From: Trichuris trichiura
Taxonomy: Eukaryota > Nematoda > Enoplea > Trichinellida > Trichuridae
Assembly: GCA_037903355.1 (NCBI GenBank)
Contig: JBAJFE010000026.1
Coordinates: 1,116,001 to 1,180,000 of the forward strand
Direction of reading: 5' to 3'
Length of the DNA: 64,000 bases
Shown here: positions 23,819-34,526 of the stretch, one piece after another
Layout of the letters: each line of letters starts with the position of its first letter
Numbering within the stretch: the stretch's first letter is position 1
Made by a program: the position numbers and the translations under genes
Notes under the pieces: generated by a model
What the model saw: the letters and a program-made list of their open reading frames with translations, nothing else
The model's database searches: none
Told to the model about the DNA's origin: nothing

Positions 23819-25816
23819 GCCGGCGGGACAACGACGCCAAAGGCAGTTTTGCTTTATAATCCGATTCGGATACGGCCAACCTGTTGAAGGTACTTTTCAA
23901 TCAACTGGTTTTGCTTGGTTTATTCTCTGTCGGCTAACGTTGAACGGGCAGACGAAAAACAGACGAGACGCGGCTGCTGCAAGCGCGCTGTTTTTCCATC
24001 CGACCAACCACCGCTGCTGTCGCTGCCAGTTGGAAGAGGAACGCCAACTCTTTGGAACTTCTTCATAGCTTCTCTTGTTACTTGAGGAACTTTCTAGATG
24101 GCGCTAATCGCTTTAGGCTCGAAATCCCAGCCATTCACCGTTCGTGGCACGCCTTTTTGACACCAAGCAAGACGTCATCGGATAGTCTGACGCACGTAAC
24201 GGAATCACTTCTTGTCTACCTTGCGGCGAAACTATTCAAGATGGCATTGCCAACTCGGCATACATGCAGAGAGCTTAGTCATAAAGCTTCAATTGTCACC
24301 ACCATTTCTAATATCACATTTCGGCTGCCCGCCAATGCTTTGTAGCGTTTTCACATTATCGGTCGATACCGCCAATGGGGCAACAAAGGATAAGTACGTT
24401 CAATTAAACGTATTAAGACGACGGAATCGGCAATGCGAAGCTTCCCGCCGCGAACGCCTAGAAAACATTGTTTACAATAAAATTTTTCTCGCGGCAGAGA
24501 ATAATTCAAAGTCTGACAGAAAGAGCGGCAACAAAAGGTGGTTTTTTCCTTCGAAAAAAATTCGCGACTCTGAATTTGCCAGCAAGCAATGCGAGTTTTT
24601 AATTATGTTTCCTACAATGTTGACTTCCCTTCTATTTTAGTACGTTTCTTAGAGTTTGTCGGTTAAAAGCTATCTTCCCTTGCGCATTCCTGGAAATTAC
24701 ATTGCATATCGACCAAAGGAATGTCGGCAACAGGAAAAGCTACATTTCAAGTTGTAGATAATGCTTTGACGAATTCCTAATGGTTGCGCGTTGCTTCTTC
24801 AAACCTAAAAATAGCTTCTGACCCAACGATTGGACCCTCTTCGCGAAATACGGCAAAGCGAATAGCTCCAACGCAAGTTATGCTTTGAGAAATAATGGCG
24901 AACAAATTATAACGAAATGCAACAAAGCGAAACGAAAAGCCGCGGCGCAAAAAGTAAGTGTAAATGACGCAAACCGATAGTCAAAAATAACTTGGAAAGA
25001 AAAACAATTCGACGAAAATGTTTTCCACGGCCCAACTGCACGTCGTTAAGATAAAGTTATCTTTTTGAACTTTGGAAAACCGCAATGGCGAGTTGGGGCA
25101 TCATTGCTCGCGTGGATAATTCGACTACATGCCGTGACGAACTTAGTGTCTTATAAGCTAAGACAGACGTTCCCTGAAAATCTAATTACACGGTATACGA
25201 TAGACTTGAAATTTAAATTTGAGCTTTGTCTTCTCTCGCGCAAATTTTGCATATTGACATCTAAACGTTCGGCGGAACGAACGTGAAGTAAATACGAAAA
25301 TATGATCTACCCTTAGACGCTTTTATTAGCACGCGTCAGATATTCTACAAAAAAAGCTCAGAGTCGGAATCGAGTGAGAATATACGCTCTTTTTAAAGAA
25401 GCTATAAGGATTAGACGACTCGTTGGCGTCGGGAAAGTTTGAAGAATAAGCAAGTCGAAAGGCTGAGTTTTCAGAACTGATTAACTTAAAGCCTTTATCG
25501 TCCCGAAGACTGTTTTCCAAAGAGATTTTGAAGATCAATGAATTACCTAAACCTAAACAATACTACGTGTAAAGAAATTTGCGCAACCTTTAAAGAGATT
25601 ATGCGGCGTTGCTTCGAGAGTAAAGGCAATGGAGAGGGCAGTGTGGCATTTGTTCTGTTGAGGCTGGTCTTGACAGGTAGCATTTTTGATGACAACGTAA
25701 GGACATCCCGCGAACAACTTTGCCCCAGCAGATGCTATTAACACGGTCTGTGGGAATGACGTATTTTTAAAAAAAGTCGAAACAAGCAGTAGCCAAGTTT
25801 TTAATGTTTTCCATGC
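23819..25816. other. No recognisable gene; repeat copy at about 25190-25285
   Basis: Plus frames such as 24212-24640 (142 codons) have no motif. The segment 25190-25285 (from CACGGTATACGATAGAC through AAATTTTGCATATTGAC to the GAACGAACGT end) is a diverged copy of sequence at about 27443-27530, showing a dispersed repeat. Confidence 0.4.
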
Positions 25817-25819
25817 CAT
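25553..25819 (-). CDS. Possible small secreted protein
   Basis: An 88-codon frame opens at an ATG with MAWKTLKTWLLLVSTFF, which reads like a signal peptide, and contains five cysteines (CPYVVIKNATC among them). There is a CACAG acceptor inside the frame that could instead begin an exon in another frame. No family is recognised. It could be a chance frame. Confidence 0.25.
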   Translation of the reverse strand: MAWKTLKTWLLLVSTFFKNTSFPQTVLIASAGAKLFAGCPYVVIKNATCQDQPQQNKCHTALSIAFTLEATPHNLFKGCANFFTRSIV

Positions 25820-25945
25820 GAACGTGTGCGTCCGGCTAGAACTGATGGCATTTTTAAAAGGACGCTCTTCTACGTGCTTCGACTCACATGACCGGTAAAG
25901 CGTCACAACTTGTCTATTCAATGAAGTTCGTTCCGCACATTGCAA

Positions 25946-27319
25946 CCTCCATAGGTGATAAATAATAGGAGCACATTCGAAGACAAAACCTAGATTTTTG
26001 CGTCAGCAACGCGGAAGGCTTAACTCAGCCGGATGAATTTAAGGTTTCTTATACATAAAACCTATTAAACGAGCTCGCTTGGCAATGTTTTTTCAATGGC
26101 GGGTTGATTCGATTCATTAAAATTTAGCCAGCTTAAATGAGCAAACGGGACACTTTCTATTCAAACTATAATACTTGTATACTATTCTAAACAAAGCGCA
26201 TTGACAAGATACTGCACTGGCGCTCTCGATCAAGAACTAGTTCTTCAATAGCTGTAATTCTTAAAAGCGCACTTTAATGTCCGCGAGCATGAGCCGACTG
26301 AGGGCGTTTGATATCAAAAGAGGTGGCGCAGTTTCAGTTTCCATCTGGTTTCTCTCCCTAGTTTGAAAGCAAATAATCAGTTGCCCCCGCGACAAATGGA
26401 CACTGGTTGGGCGAGCATCCTTAAGGCAAATTTCTCCTTTTACGGACCATTGGACAAAAGCTAACGAAGAAAAACTGAAGCGCAACTAACGCCGGTACGT
26501 AAGCAGCTTATAAATTAAATTTTGAGCTATTCCATGGAACACTAGCCGACATGCTAAATTGTTTAGCCGTCTGTTATTTGGTTATTTTAAAAAAGGAGCT
26601 CAGCAGTGCCGCTCGGAACTCGCTTTTGAAAAAGGTTTCTCAAACCTGAAACGCCACTAGGCTTTCTAAGGCATCCATTGTGACCGGTCGTCGTTGGGCA
26701 ACAGCCAAAAAGCCGTTTCGTCAAAAGTTCGTTAACGCTCGTAACGCTTTCTAATTTTGACCTAAAATGGTTTCACATTTATCACCATCTACAGCTTCTA
26801 ATGGACACTAACTCAGGAGGGGACGTGCCGGGACATGAATACGAGGTCATCTGCAACATAAGTTCAGACCTCATTGCCTTTTCCGTAATAAAACTTCAGT
26901 GAGTGCTGAAAAAAGTGGAGCCGGCAGGAATCCAACTCAGTGCACGCAAATGAAGAAATTTACGAACCGCAAGCTTTACGTTTAGTTATTAGCATTCTGT
27001 CGTAGGCATTTTCCAATTAGTTCTCATTCATTAACACTTATCCAGCTTTTCTTCAGCGTAGTTCCAAAACATGAGTTTTCTTACAAGAACTGAGCAGCAG
27101 AGCAAAAGCTGGAGCAGAAACATCGCAACTAAATGACCTGACGGGATTACAGCTCACGTTAACACAGTAGTAAACAAAAGATAATCCGCATTCTAGATCA
27201 CGTGACAAATTTGCATATTTCCTTTAGCAATTAATTAAGATGCGCATATCATACGATTAATGCACCTGCAGAAGGATCAATTGAATCTTCTTAACATAGT
27301 ATATATACAAATCTATATT
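25946..27319. other. No recognisable gene
   Basis: Nothing with a motif or spliceable exon chain was seen on either strand. Confidence 0.4.
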
Positions 27320-27548
27320 GAAATATGAATCTGAACTTTGTCTCCACCTGTCATATGTATATATATGACAGGTGGAGACAAAGTTCAGATTCATATTTCG
27401 AATTTATCGCGTACGTTATAGTATTTCATATATGAAATACTATAACATACACGATAAATTTGAACTTTGTCTCTTCGCAAATTTTGCATATTGGTATCTA
27501 AACGTTCTTTCGTTCCGCTGAACGTTTACATGCCAATATGCAAAATTT
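27320..27548. repeat. Cluster of three consecutive palindromes
   Basis: Three inverted repeats abut. First, 27320-27399: arms of about 37 nt (GAATCTGAACTTTGTCTCCA and beyond) around a short TA-rich centre. Second, 27401-27460: nearly perfect, arms AATTTATCG...CGATAAATT around GAAATAC repeats. Third, 27479-27548: arms AAATTTTGCATATTGG...CCAATATGCAAAATTT with a loop rich in CGTT. The sequence between arms two and three (TTTGAACTTTGTCTC) repeats part of palindrome one, and the third has a diverged copy at about 25230-25280. This is consistent with nested foldback elements of one family. Confidence 0.85.
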
Positions 27549-27654
27549 CTCGAAGGTGGAGAACGTGCTGATAAGAGCGTGTTCCAATTCCTTTTTTGTT
27601 TAGCTATTTTTGTGAGTTGCGCTTCTTTTTAACAGATCATATTTTCACGCATAT

Positions 27655-28136
27655 CACAAGTTCAACAGATTAGCATAAAGTAAAAATCTTACACGGGAGC
27701 AACTTAATACGCTGGACGAGTCCTGCTGACGTACTGGAAACACAAGTCTTAAAAGGTTACTTCTTCAGAGGAGCAATTTTTAATAATGAGTTGTACGCAA
27801 CTTGAATAATCAAATATATATATATATATATATATAGGAAAGTCTGCATTTCTTGAAATGTCTTACAGGGAGAGGCGGCAGAAAACGCTGCTTTTTGCAG
27901 CTTTTGACTTGCCGTTGAGAAATGTAGCATTTATGTAAAATTTCAAGAAACAGCATGCTTTCCTATCTCGCAAGTACAACAGATTAGCATAATGTGAAAA
28001 TAAGGGCCCACAAAAGGATAGTAAACTTACAAAGGAAAAATGCTATACGCTGGACGAGTCCAGCTGATATATTGGAAACAAGTCTTAAAAGGGAACTTCT
28101 TCGGGGGAGCAATTTTTAATAATGAGTTGTAGGCAA
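27655..28136. repeat. Direct repeats flanking a hairpin element at a (TA)n tract
   Basis: Two diverged direct copies (27655-27800 and 27969-28136) share AACAGATTAGCATAA, CGCTGGACGAGTCC, AAGTCTTAAAAGG and GAGCAATTTTTAATAATGAG. Between them are a TA dinucleotide run (27814-27836) and a 133-bp inverted repeat (27834-27966; arms ATAGGAAAG.CTG.ATTTCTTGAAAT). The layout suggests a foldback insertion combined with a local duplication. No protein frame is present. Confidence 0.8.
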
Positions 28137-29303
28137 AATAAAACTTAAAAAGGAGCACTGCTGTGCCAATCGCAAACACGTGATGACTCAATGCACCTCT
28201 AAATCTAAAGGCGAGTTTTCATATCCTGTCGATGCCTTGGTGAGACACGACTCATCTGCCGAAAAAAGTTTCCACAGCTTCGCGTATTAACAACCTGATA
28301 AGCGTTGTTATGCAAAAATTTACATACGAAAACCAAGAACAAACCCTAAGCATTCACAAGCCCAAAAGGAGCGGTATAAAATTTTGAAGTAACACTTTTG
28401 TAAGCAATTGCTGACTTGTTGCTTTTATCATTACTGTTGCATTTGTCTTTTTTATAACTTCCAAATTAGGGCGTGCTTGGCGAATCGACGAAAGAGAAAT
28501 TCGGCTAAATGATACCGACGCAAAAAGCGGCGCAACAGCCACCGCATCGGGACGCTTGATTGGAGCATACGTTTTGCGCCGCTAATGGCTGTTCGGTCGA
28601 GCGGACGACCTTTAAAATAACAATTGCGACATGTACGACTTGGGGATTCCAGCGGGCGAGTTGCGGTCTCCGCTGGCAAAGTATTTTAACTAGATTGCCT
28701 CTCAACAGGCAATGGATACTTGGAAGATACGGAAAACTACTTCCTCAAAATCAATTCGCTTGACTAGACATTCGATCGACGATCGCAGGTGCGCGCCATC
28801 AAAGCGCAATACTTTTTAAGGCATGTTGGCCTATAGCCTTTCCTTCAGCTGATAATGAATCAATTAAGCGTTTGCATTGAACAAAGCACTAATGACGCCT
28901 TGGTGACCCTTGGCTAACCGTTGTCTTTGTCATCTAATGAATAGGTGGCATAAGTCGCCTAAATCAAGCAAGGTGGCCTGCCTTCTTCGCAGCGTGTCGG
29001 TAGACGTCGCGCAAATATACGCTATCCTGTTTACTCATATTTTAACGTATATCACTGACTTTGATGGTCAGCGGGACAGGTTGGATATTTGGCCAAGTGA
29101 CCAGAAAATGTGCAACCATCAATCAAAATGCACGCGGAGTCAAGGTTGGCGACCGACGACCCCACCAGGAAACGAGCGAAGAATCCGCTCAGGCTGGCAG
29201 GAGGCAAGGTCACGTTCCACCGTTGGTTCTGACATACCCTAACGTTGGGAGGATTAAACCTTTAAATAAATAATATTACGGCGCTCCATCATTGGAGGAG
29301 ATT
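28137..29303 (+). other. Unassigned; possible 3' exon at about 29068-29273
   Basis: The clearest coding-like piece is a plus-strand frame that can start after a TGGTCAG acceptor near 29072 and runs to a TAA at 29273. It ends basic and proline-containing (LVLTYPNVGRIKPLNK). AATAAATAATATT at the stop could be a polyadenylation signal. I recognise no family, and frames on the minus strand at 28350-28700 compete upstream. Confidence 0.3.
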
Positions 29304-29440
29304 TTACGTTGAACCTTGCAGGCCCTTCACTTCGGCAGATGGCTCCCGCTTTACAAAGGTAAACAGTGGGAAGCCGGCCAGCATGATGGTTACCTCTAAT
29401 GGATGTCCTTTTAGTCGCATGCTCGTCATGGAACCCTGAC
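29304..29440 (-). CDS. Possible terminal coding exon, unknown protein
   Basis: Minus-strand exon beginning after a TGTCCCTTAG acceptor and ending at a TAA, 45 codons, with a coding-like alternating hydrophobic pattern (MTSMRLKGHPLEVTIMLAGF and a VKREPSAEVKGL tail). A candidate donor GTAAGTG lies upstream on the same strand near 29720. The protein family is not recognised. Confidence 0.3.
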
Positions 29441-29954
29441 CTAAGGGACAGAAGGCGTAAGGTTCAAGATGCTCATTGCTAGCATTATGGCTACGCTGCG
29501 AATTGGCTTCAAGTTCAGATGTCTCCCTTGTTCTTGGCGCTGTTGGCCAACGCTTCCCCTTCTGTTCAATTACTGCACCGTTAGGGAATCGTTGTAAAAA
29601 GAGTACAAGCGATAAGTGGGGAAACGTTTGTACAAGCTCACTTTGCCACTCAACCCGACGGAACGTATTCGCTTTCCCCTGCTGCCCCCTCGCGGAAACG
29701 ACGAAAAATATGCACTTACCAGTTCAGCCGCTTGCAGCACGGTGGAAAACCTTATCAGCTTATTTCAAACCAAAAGATCTTCTCTCCAACTGCAGTAAAC
29801 GGCCCAAACCAATAAAGGCCAAGTTGAATGTTGCTCAGGCGAAGGGTTCGTCCAGTTTGACTTCCGCTTCCGCGAATGCGTGATGGCTCTTTTTAATTAC
29901 GACTTCTCGAGCTTGAAGCTCCCGTTTACAGGACGGTTATTTGCGTTTTATCGC

Positions 29955-30185
29955 CAACAGTCATCCCGGCAATCGATTAAGCTGTGCCCTACATTGACCG
30001 CTACTTTCACTGTCGGCATGTCCACCAACCGCAGTTTGAAGGGCGCAGTTGCGGACCACCGCTCGCCAAGAATACGACTGTTCCGTTTTTGTCCACAATA
30101 AGCTTTCCCATGAGGCGTGACGTGTCCTCTACAATGTCACCACCGTCGCGTCTATTTGTCGCGCCACCTTTCAAAACCTTGCAGC
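29955..30185 (-). CDS. Possible RPC4/POLR3D-like carboxyl-terminal exons
   Basis: On the minus strand a frame reads DIVEDTSRLMGKLIVDKNG then TVVFLAS, and a 46-nt GTGGTC...GACAG intron would join it to VKVAVNVGHSLIDC. Human RPC4 (POLR3D), a subunit of RNA polymerase III, ends in a comparable block (G-K-L-x-I-x-K-S-G-x-V-x-L, then L-D-V-x-x-G; family knowledge). The match is short, the intron is hypothetical and the amino-terminal part was not found, so this is only a suggestion. The plus-strand signal-peptide exon at 30258 lies head to head with it. Confidence 0.3.
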
Positions 30186-30257
30186 GTTAACAAAACGTTT
30201 TCTTGTTTCAAGACTGTCGCTCTCTGGCGAAGCTAAGAAGAAAGCGAAGAAAAGGAG

Positions 30258-30348
30258 ATGCTCTCCTGGAAGGTTGAGCCAAGCGCATCGTTGTTGCTCG
30301 TTTCCTTTATCATCAGGGCTGCCTGCCAGGACGTCGCTGAAATAACAA
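30258..30348 (+). CDS. Signal-peptide exon, possible first exon of the menorin-like gene
   Basis: An ATG opens MLSWKVEPSASLLLVSFIIR, a good signal peptide, and a strong donor (A|GTAAGC) follows at 30349, leaving one base over. That phase fits the first recognised menorin exon at 31214, which needs one carried base. The distance (866 bp) and the lack of the expected H-A-x-N motif in between leave room for another exon. It could also start a different gene. Confidence 0.4.
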
Positions 30349-30826
30349 GTAAGCAGACAGAATTCACTTGCTGCAGCTACATGCTAAGCCTGCTTCAACA
30401 GCCCGTAAATATACCCATAAATGGAATTCAACAATTTCTCTTAATGCTCATACTAAGCTGAGGATACGACGCCCAGCAAATGTAATCCAGTTGATTAATA
30501 ATGTATGCTTCAGCTTGTTTTACATAAATGCCCAAAAGAGGAAGCTGCGCCTCTCAGTTTTAACGGCCATAAATACAATTAACTAAATCTACTTATTGCG
30601 GCATCTAGTCAATTTGTCTCGAAGCTTTGAGACGAATTTCCAAATACGGCGGTTTTGCAAGAAAGTCGTCGTATTTAGTTGAAAATTAAGAAAACTGCAA
30701 TGACTGCGTTTTCCAAACCGATCCAGCTCGTCTCTGCGGGAGTTTTCCGTTGAATGTCCCATGGCGGGAATGAAAGCGAGTTCGCCAAAACGAATGATGC
30801 AATCATTAGCGGCTATGCATCCTTTT

Positions 30827-30946
30827 CATCGCCGTCCTTCTATTCTATTCAACCGATTAGTAGAGCTAGTCAAAACTGCTTGCGAACATCGCCGTCCTTC
30901 TATTCTATTCAACCGATTAGTAGAGCTAGTCAAAACTGCTTGCGAA
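30827..30946. repeat. Perfect 60-bp tandem duplication
   Basis: Units 30827-30886 and 30887-30946 are identical over all 60 bases (CATCGCCGTCCTTCTATTCT onward). Being a multiple of three it keeps any frame open; plus-strand frames read through both copies, but no protein was recognised. Confidence 0.97.
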
Positions 30947-31213
30947 TAACTATTGACCATTCGCAATTCGCAGTTTTGTCGTTTTCCATTTCCGCTGCGT
31001 TCTCAATCGACCTTTGGCACCCATGGCCACAATGGCAGCTCGACAATTCAATACGGGTGCTCATCCGTAGTAGATAATTAAAAATCATCAGTTTCAAAGT
31101 CGCCAAAAAAAGCCTCGACAAAAACCATTCAATGTGAGCTAGACGTATTAGTACATAGCTGCCAAATTTTCGACCCGTATCCAAATAGGTTTGGGATGGG
31201 ATGACTTTTTAAG

Positions 31214-33890
31214 GCTACCAAACTCGCTTGGACTGCGATGTCTTCTTTCTTCCGAACGATCGTAGCCAATTGATGTCCCGAGAAAAGAATCACCCGAACA
31301 AGGTAGTTCCGCTTAAGTTATGGCTTAAGTGGGCTGCGGATACGGGAAGAAGTATGAAATTTGCATAGCGCCACCAATGCTTATTGGAGCTTTTCAGGCG
31401 TCAGGATAAACTTGTACAATAGTAACGTAGTCATACCCGCGCTTCACTACTTGGAAAGCAGGCGTAAGCACCTAAGTCAGATTACTGTGCACGCGGATGT
31501 TTTTCGGGATCAGTACGGTGAGGATGTGAGTAACGACGTTCTACGCGCTTCAGATATTGTTAGCCCTTTTCAGACTTCCATGGAAGCTGAAACTTTCGTC
31601 AGATCCACGTCCGAGCTGCTTCCTTCGGCAATCATATCGGTCGGATGGACATGGCCAGCCAAAATTGAGCCGGATAATCGCCATTACTGCCCTGACAAGT
31701 AGGATGGAGCAAATCCCGAAAGTCTGATTTTAAAGTATACCACTGTAGGTATACATGGCGAAAAGTACTCGATATGCTGCGCGTCGTCTACGATGCACCG
31801 CAGACCGTGATTTTTTCTTTCTACTTGCCTTGCGTAAGCCTTTTCTTATTTTCCCCTCTGCTTAGTTGGCTTCTTCTCAGGCGTTCGTTTCGTTGGAAGA
31901 AATTAATTGGCTGCTTTTGGCCCGGCCAAATTCGTACGTCACTTTTGCGGACGAATTCAGGGAGCGCCTGTTTAGCCGCGAAGATCTGGAGGTGATCATT
32001 CAAATTCGACGATTTGGCTTCCACTACAACGCTAGCCGACCGGCTAGACAGAGCAAAATGCTCAGATCGGGCCCCCTGTTCAACTATGCAATACAGGTAT
32101 GAAAAGCACCCAGCGAACTGACGTCCTCAAGTTCGCACGGCTCTGAGGTTAAGGGAAGAAGTGTAGTAGTTCCTTAAAGTGTACGCTAAAATCCTATCGA
32201 CCGCTGCGATGTTGCGTAACCCGTATTTGGCTACTAGTATACGCTAACAGCATAGGCGTATAAGGGGAGTACAGTGGGATACGACGTTTTAAAACGGACA
32301 TCGATCCTTAGAAACCAATAATAGAAAGCCTAATGCAATTGTACACAAGCATTCGGCGCGTAGCGGACGTGAGGACGAAATGAGTGACAGTTTCTACCGA
32401 TAATCTATTTGCTCATGTCAAACCGGCTGCTATTCATCGCACGCGCCGACTACACTGGCAACAAATGAAACGTTTGCATCTGCGAGAAGAGCAAGATTAC
32501 CTACAATTGTCCGTAGCATGGCGTAAAGACGTCCCAAATCAACGCGTCTCCAAGCTGAGGCACATTCGGATAACCTAAATTATTAGCAATCTTCAAGCGC
32601 GAAACGTGTTTATTGCATTGTAAACGCTTAATTACTTCCTAATAAGGCGGCATAGTCGCCTAAGGTTTCGTTGTTAAGCGGTACTAATTAATGAGTTGCT
32701 AGCTACCGTAAGAAAAGTGAAAATCACGTTCGTACAGTATAATTTTCTTCAGCGGACAAGTAATGCTTTTGATGATTGCGCCTATTTAGGAGCCCTTAAG
32801 GCAACGATGCGGCAGTTTTTTGGAGGAATGGCAGTTGGTGAATTTTATGCACCCCAAAAAAGACTTTTCGCGAATCATACATGCCGGCGATGACGTAGCC
32901 ATGCTGGGTTGGTCAAGCGGTTACGTGCGTCACGTAGCGCCCAAGTCGGACATTGGAATGGAATGGCAGAGCTTAACAGGACGTCTTGTCTTTGTAACCG
33001 ACGGCCGGAAGCAAACAAGAAATTCTAAGAAGGAAACTGGCCTTGTGATCCGGATTGCAAATGCAAGCTACTTTCCAAGTTCGCCTGTTGTTCGAGGCGA
33101 CGTGACTGCCTACATTGGTGGCTCCGGATATGTATACATAGAAAATGAGCCAGTTTTTGGGCAAAAACGCGTGTCAGATGAACAAGCAGTTGTTATGACT
33201 ACGGCGACTTTGCCCATGGCTGATTGTTACGACTTCGAAATGACCGATCGTGAAGCCAGTGTCGAGATGGTGATTTATCAGATGGATTGCAACGAAAGTC
33301 CGCCTTCCCGGTGGTCCATGTGGTGGCCATGGATTCGCTCCAACTACGTCAAGCTTACATTGCCAAAGTTCAGTGCGTCCAGGCGACCACGGAGCTTATA
33401 TATTCAAAAGCAGGGTGATAGTAGTGTAGATCTGCTGGTCAGACATCTCCACTACAGCTCTGAAGCATATTTAGTTACATCTAGTCGATTTGTTACCCTT
33501 TCCGCCCTTGTTATCGTATGCACAGTTGCTGTGTATCCATTGGTCTAGTTTATCTTTAATTGAGCCGTCGTTTCCACTAATTCAATGCGTCTAAATGGCA
33601 TAAACACTCTGCAGGCTACCTGTTTATTACTCAACTGTTGACAAAGCTTTTAACGTCTTCCAATTCACCGTGGATGCATCAGCGAAGAAAACCAAATTAG
33701 TAACTGCGGTTGGCAATGGCATCTGCGTTCTAGAAGAAACTATAAGGTGAGTGGTTACGGTTTGAAAATAACAGATGATGAAAAAGCAGTTAGACAATTG
33801 ATTTTGCAACCTTTCTTAATTATGGCATACTGTATTTGAGCAGCGTAAAATATATTCAGGTTCTTCTTTGATAAGTTATTCCCCTTTTGA
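31214..33890 (+). CDS. Menorin / FAM151-like protein (5' end incomplete)
   Basis: Exons joined in phase: 31214-31351, 31398-31525, 31574-31698, 31749-31833, 31866-32096, 32835-33532, 33615-33746 and 33860-33890. The early exons match the menorin/FAM151 domain: LDCDVFF, LMSREKNHP (family: vMaHPP), VPLKLWLKWA (eWl), ITVHADVF (lnADv), PSAIISVGWTW (lSLGWTT) and QTVIFSFYL (VTFPvra). A long carboxyl half follows, including AMLGWSSGYV and a hydrophobic segment (TLSALVIVCTVAV). If the last two introns are not removed, the frame stops at 33548 just after that segment. C. elegans MNR-1 is an epidermal cue that guides dendrite branching with SAX-7 and DMA-1; whether this protein does so is unknown. The intron at 31526-31573 is 48 nt with no stop. 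The first exon(s) are missing. Confidence 0.75.
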
Positions 33891-34526
33891 TGAATGGGAG
33901 TGCAGAGCAGTTGCTTGAATCAAATTTTACGAGATTCCGCGCGTATCCTGAAAAATAAACACACATTTATTGCGATAATGTTAATAATTTTTTAGCTTTT
34001 TATTGTCCAGTTGTGAATTATCTATCAACTAGAATGTGATAGGATAGAAAGCGTACTCTAAAAAGGGATTTCTTATGAGCTGTTAGCGTCAATAATGCAC
34101 AACGTATGCTTGACTTACCCAAGCAAAGCTCAATGCTTCATTCCTGTCCGCTTATGTTTATCATTTGCTTTTCCTCGCAGTTCAGTTTTTTCTGCAATAT
34201 GGTACCTCATTTACGAATATGAAATCTGAACAGCAAGCTACAAACCTTTACGTAAAGAATGCGTAGGCCTTGAAAGATTACGAAAACAGCGACCAGAAAA
34301 ATTAGCAGACAAGCAGCTTTGCGGCAAAGTGCCCAAGCTAAGAGCGTCAAAGCTTTGACTAAAAAAGTGGATGAAATTCAAGGTGCACCCAAAGGTTGGA
34401 AATAACGATTTATTTATGTGAAACATCCCTTAGTTTGTTAGTTCATTAAGCATCTTTCCTTGGGCGTTGGTCGTTTTGCAGTTACCTGATTATCCTTATC
34501 GATTTACATTTTTGAAAATGCATGAT
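33891..34526. other. Intergenic between menorin-like and EGF-like genes
   Basis: Convergent 3' ends with only short frames. AATAAA at 33953-33958 on the plus strand could be a polyadenylation signal. Confidence 0.4.
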
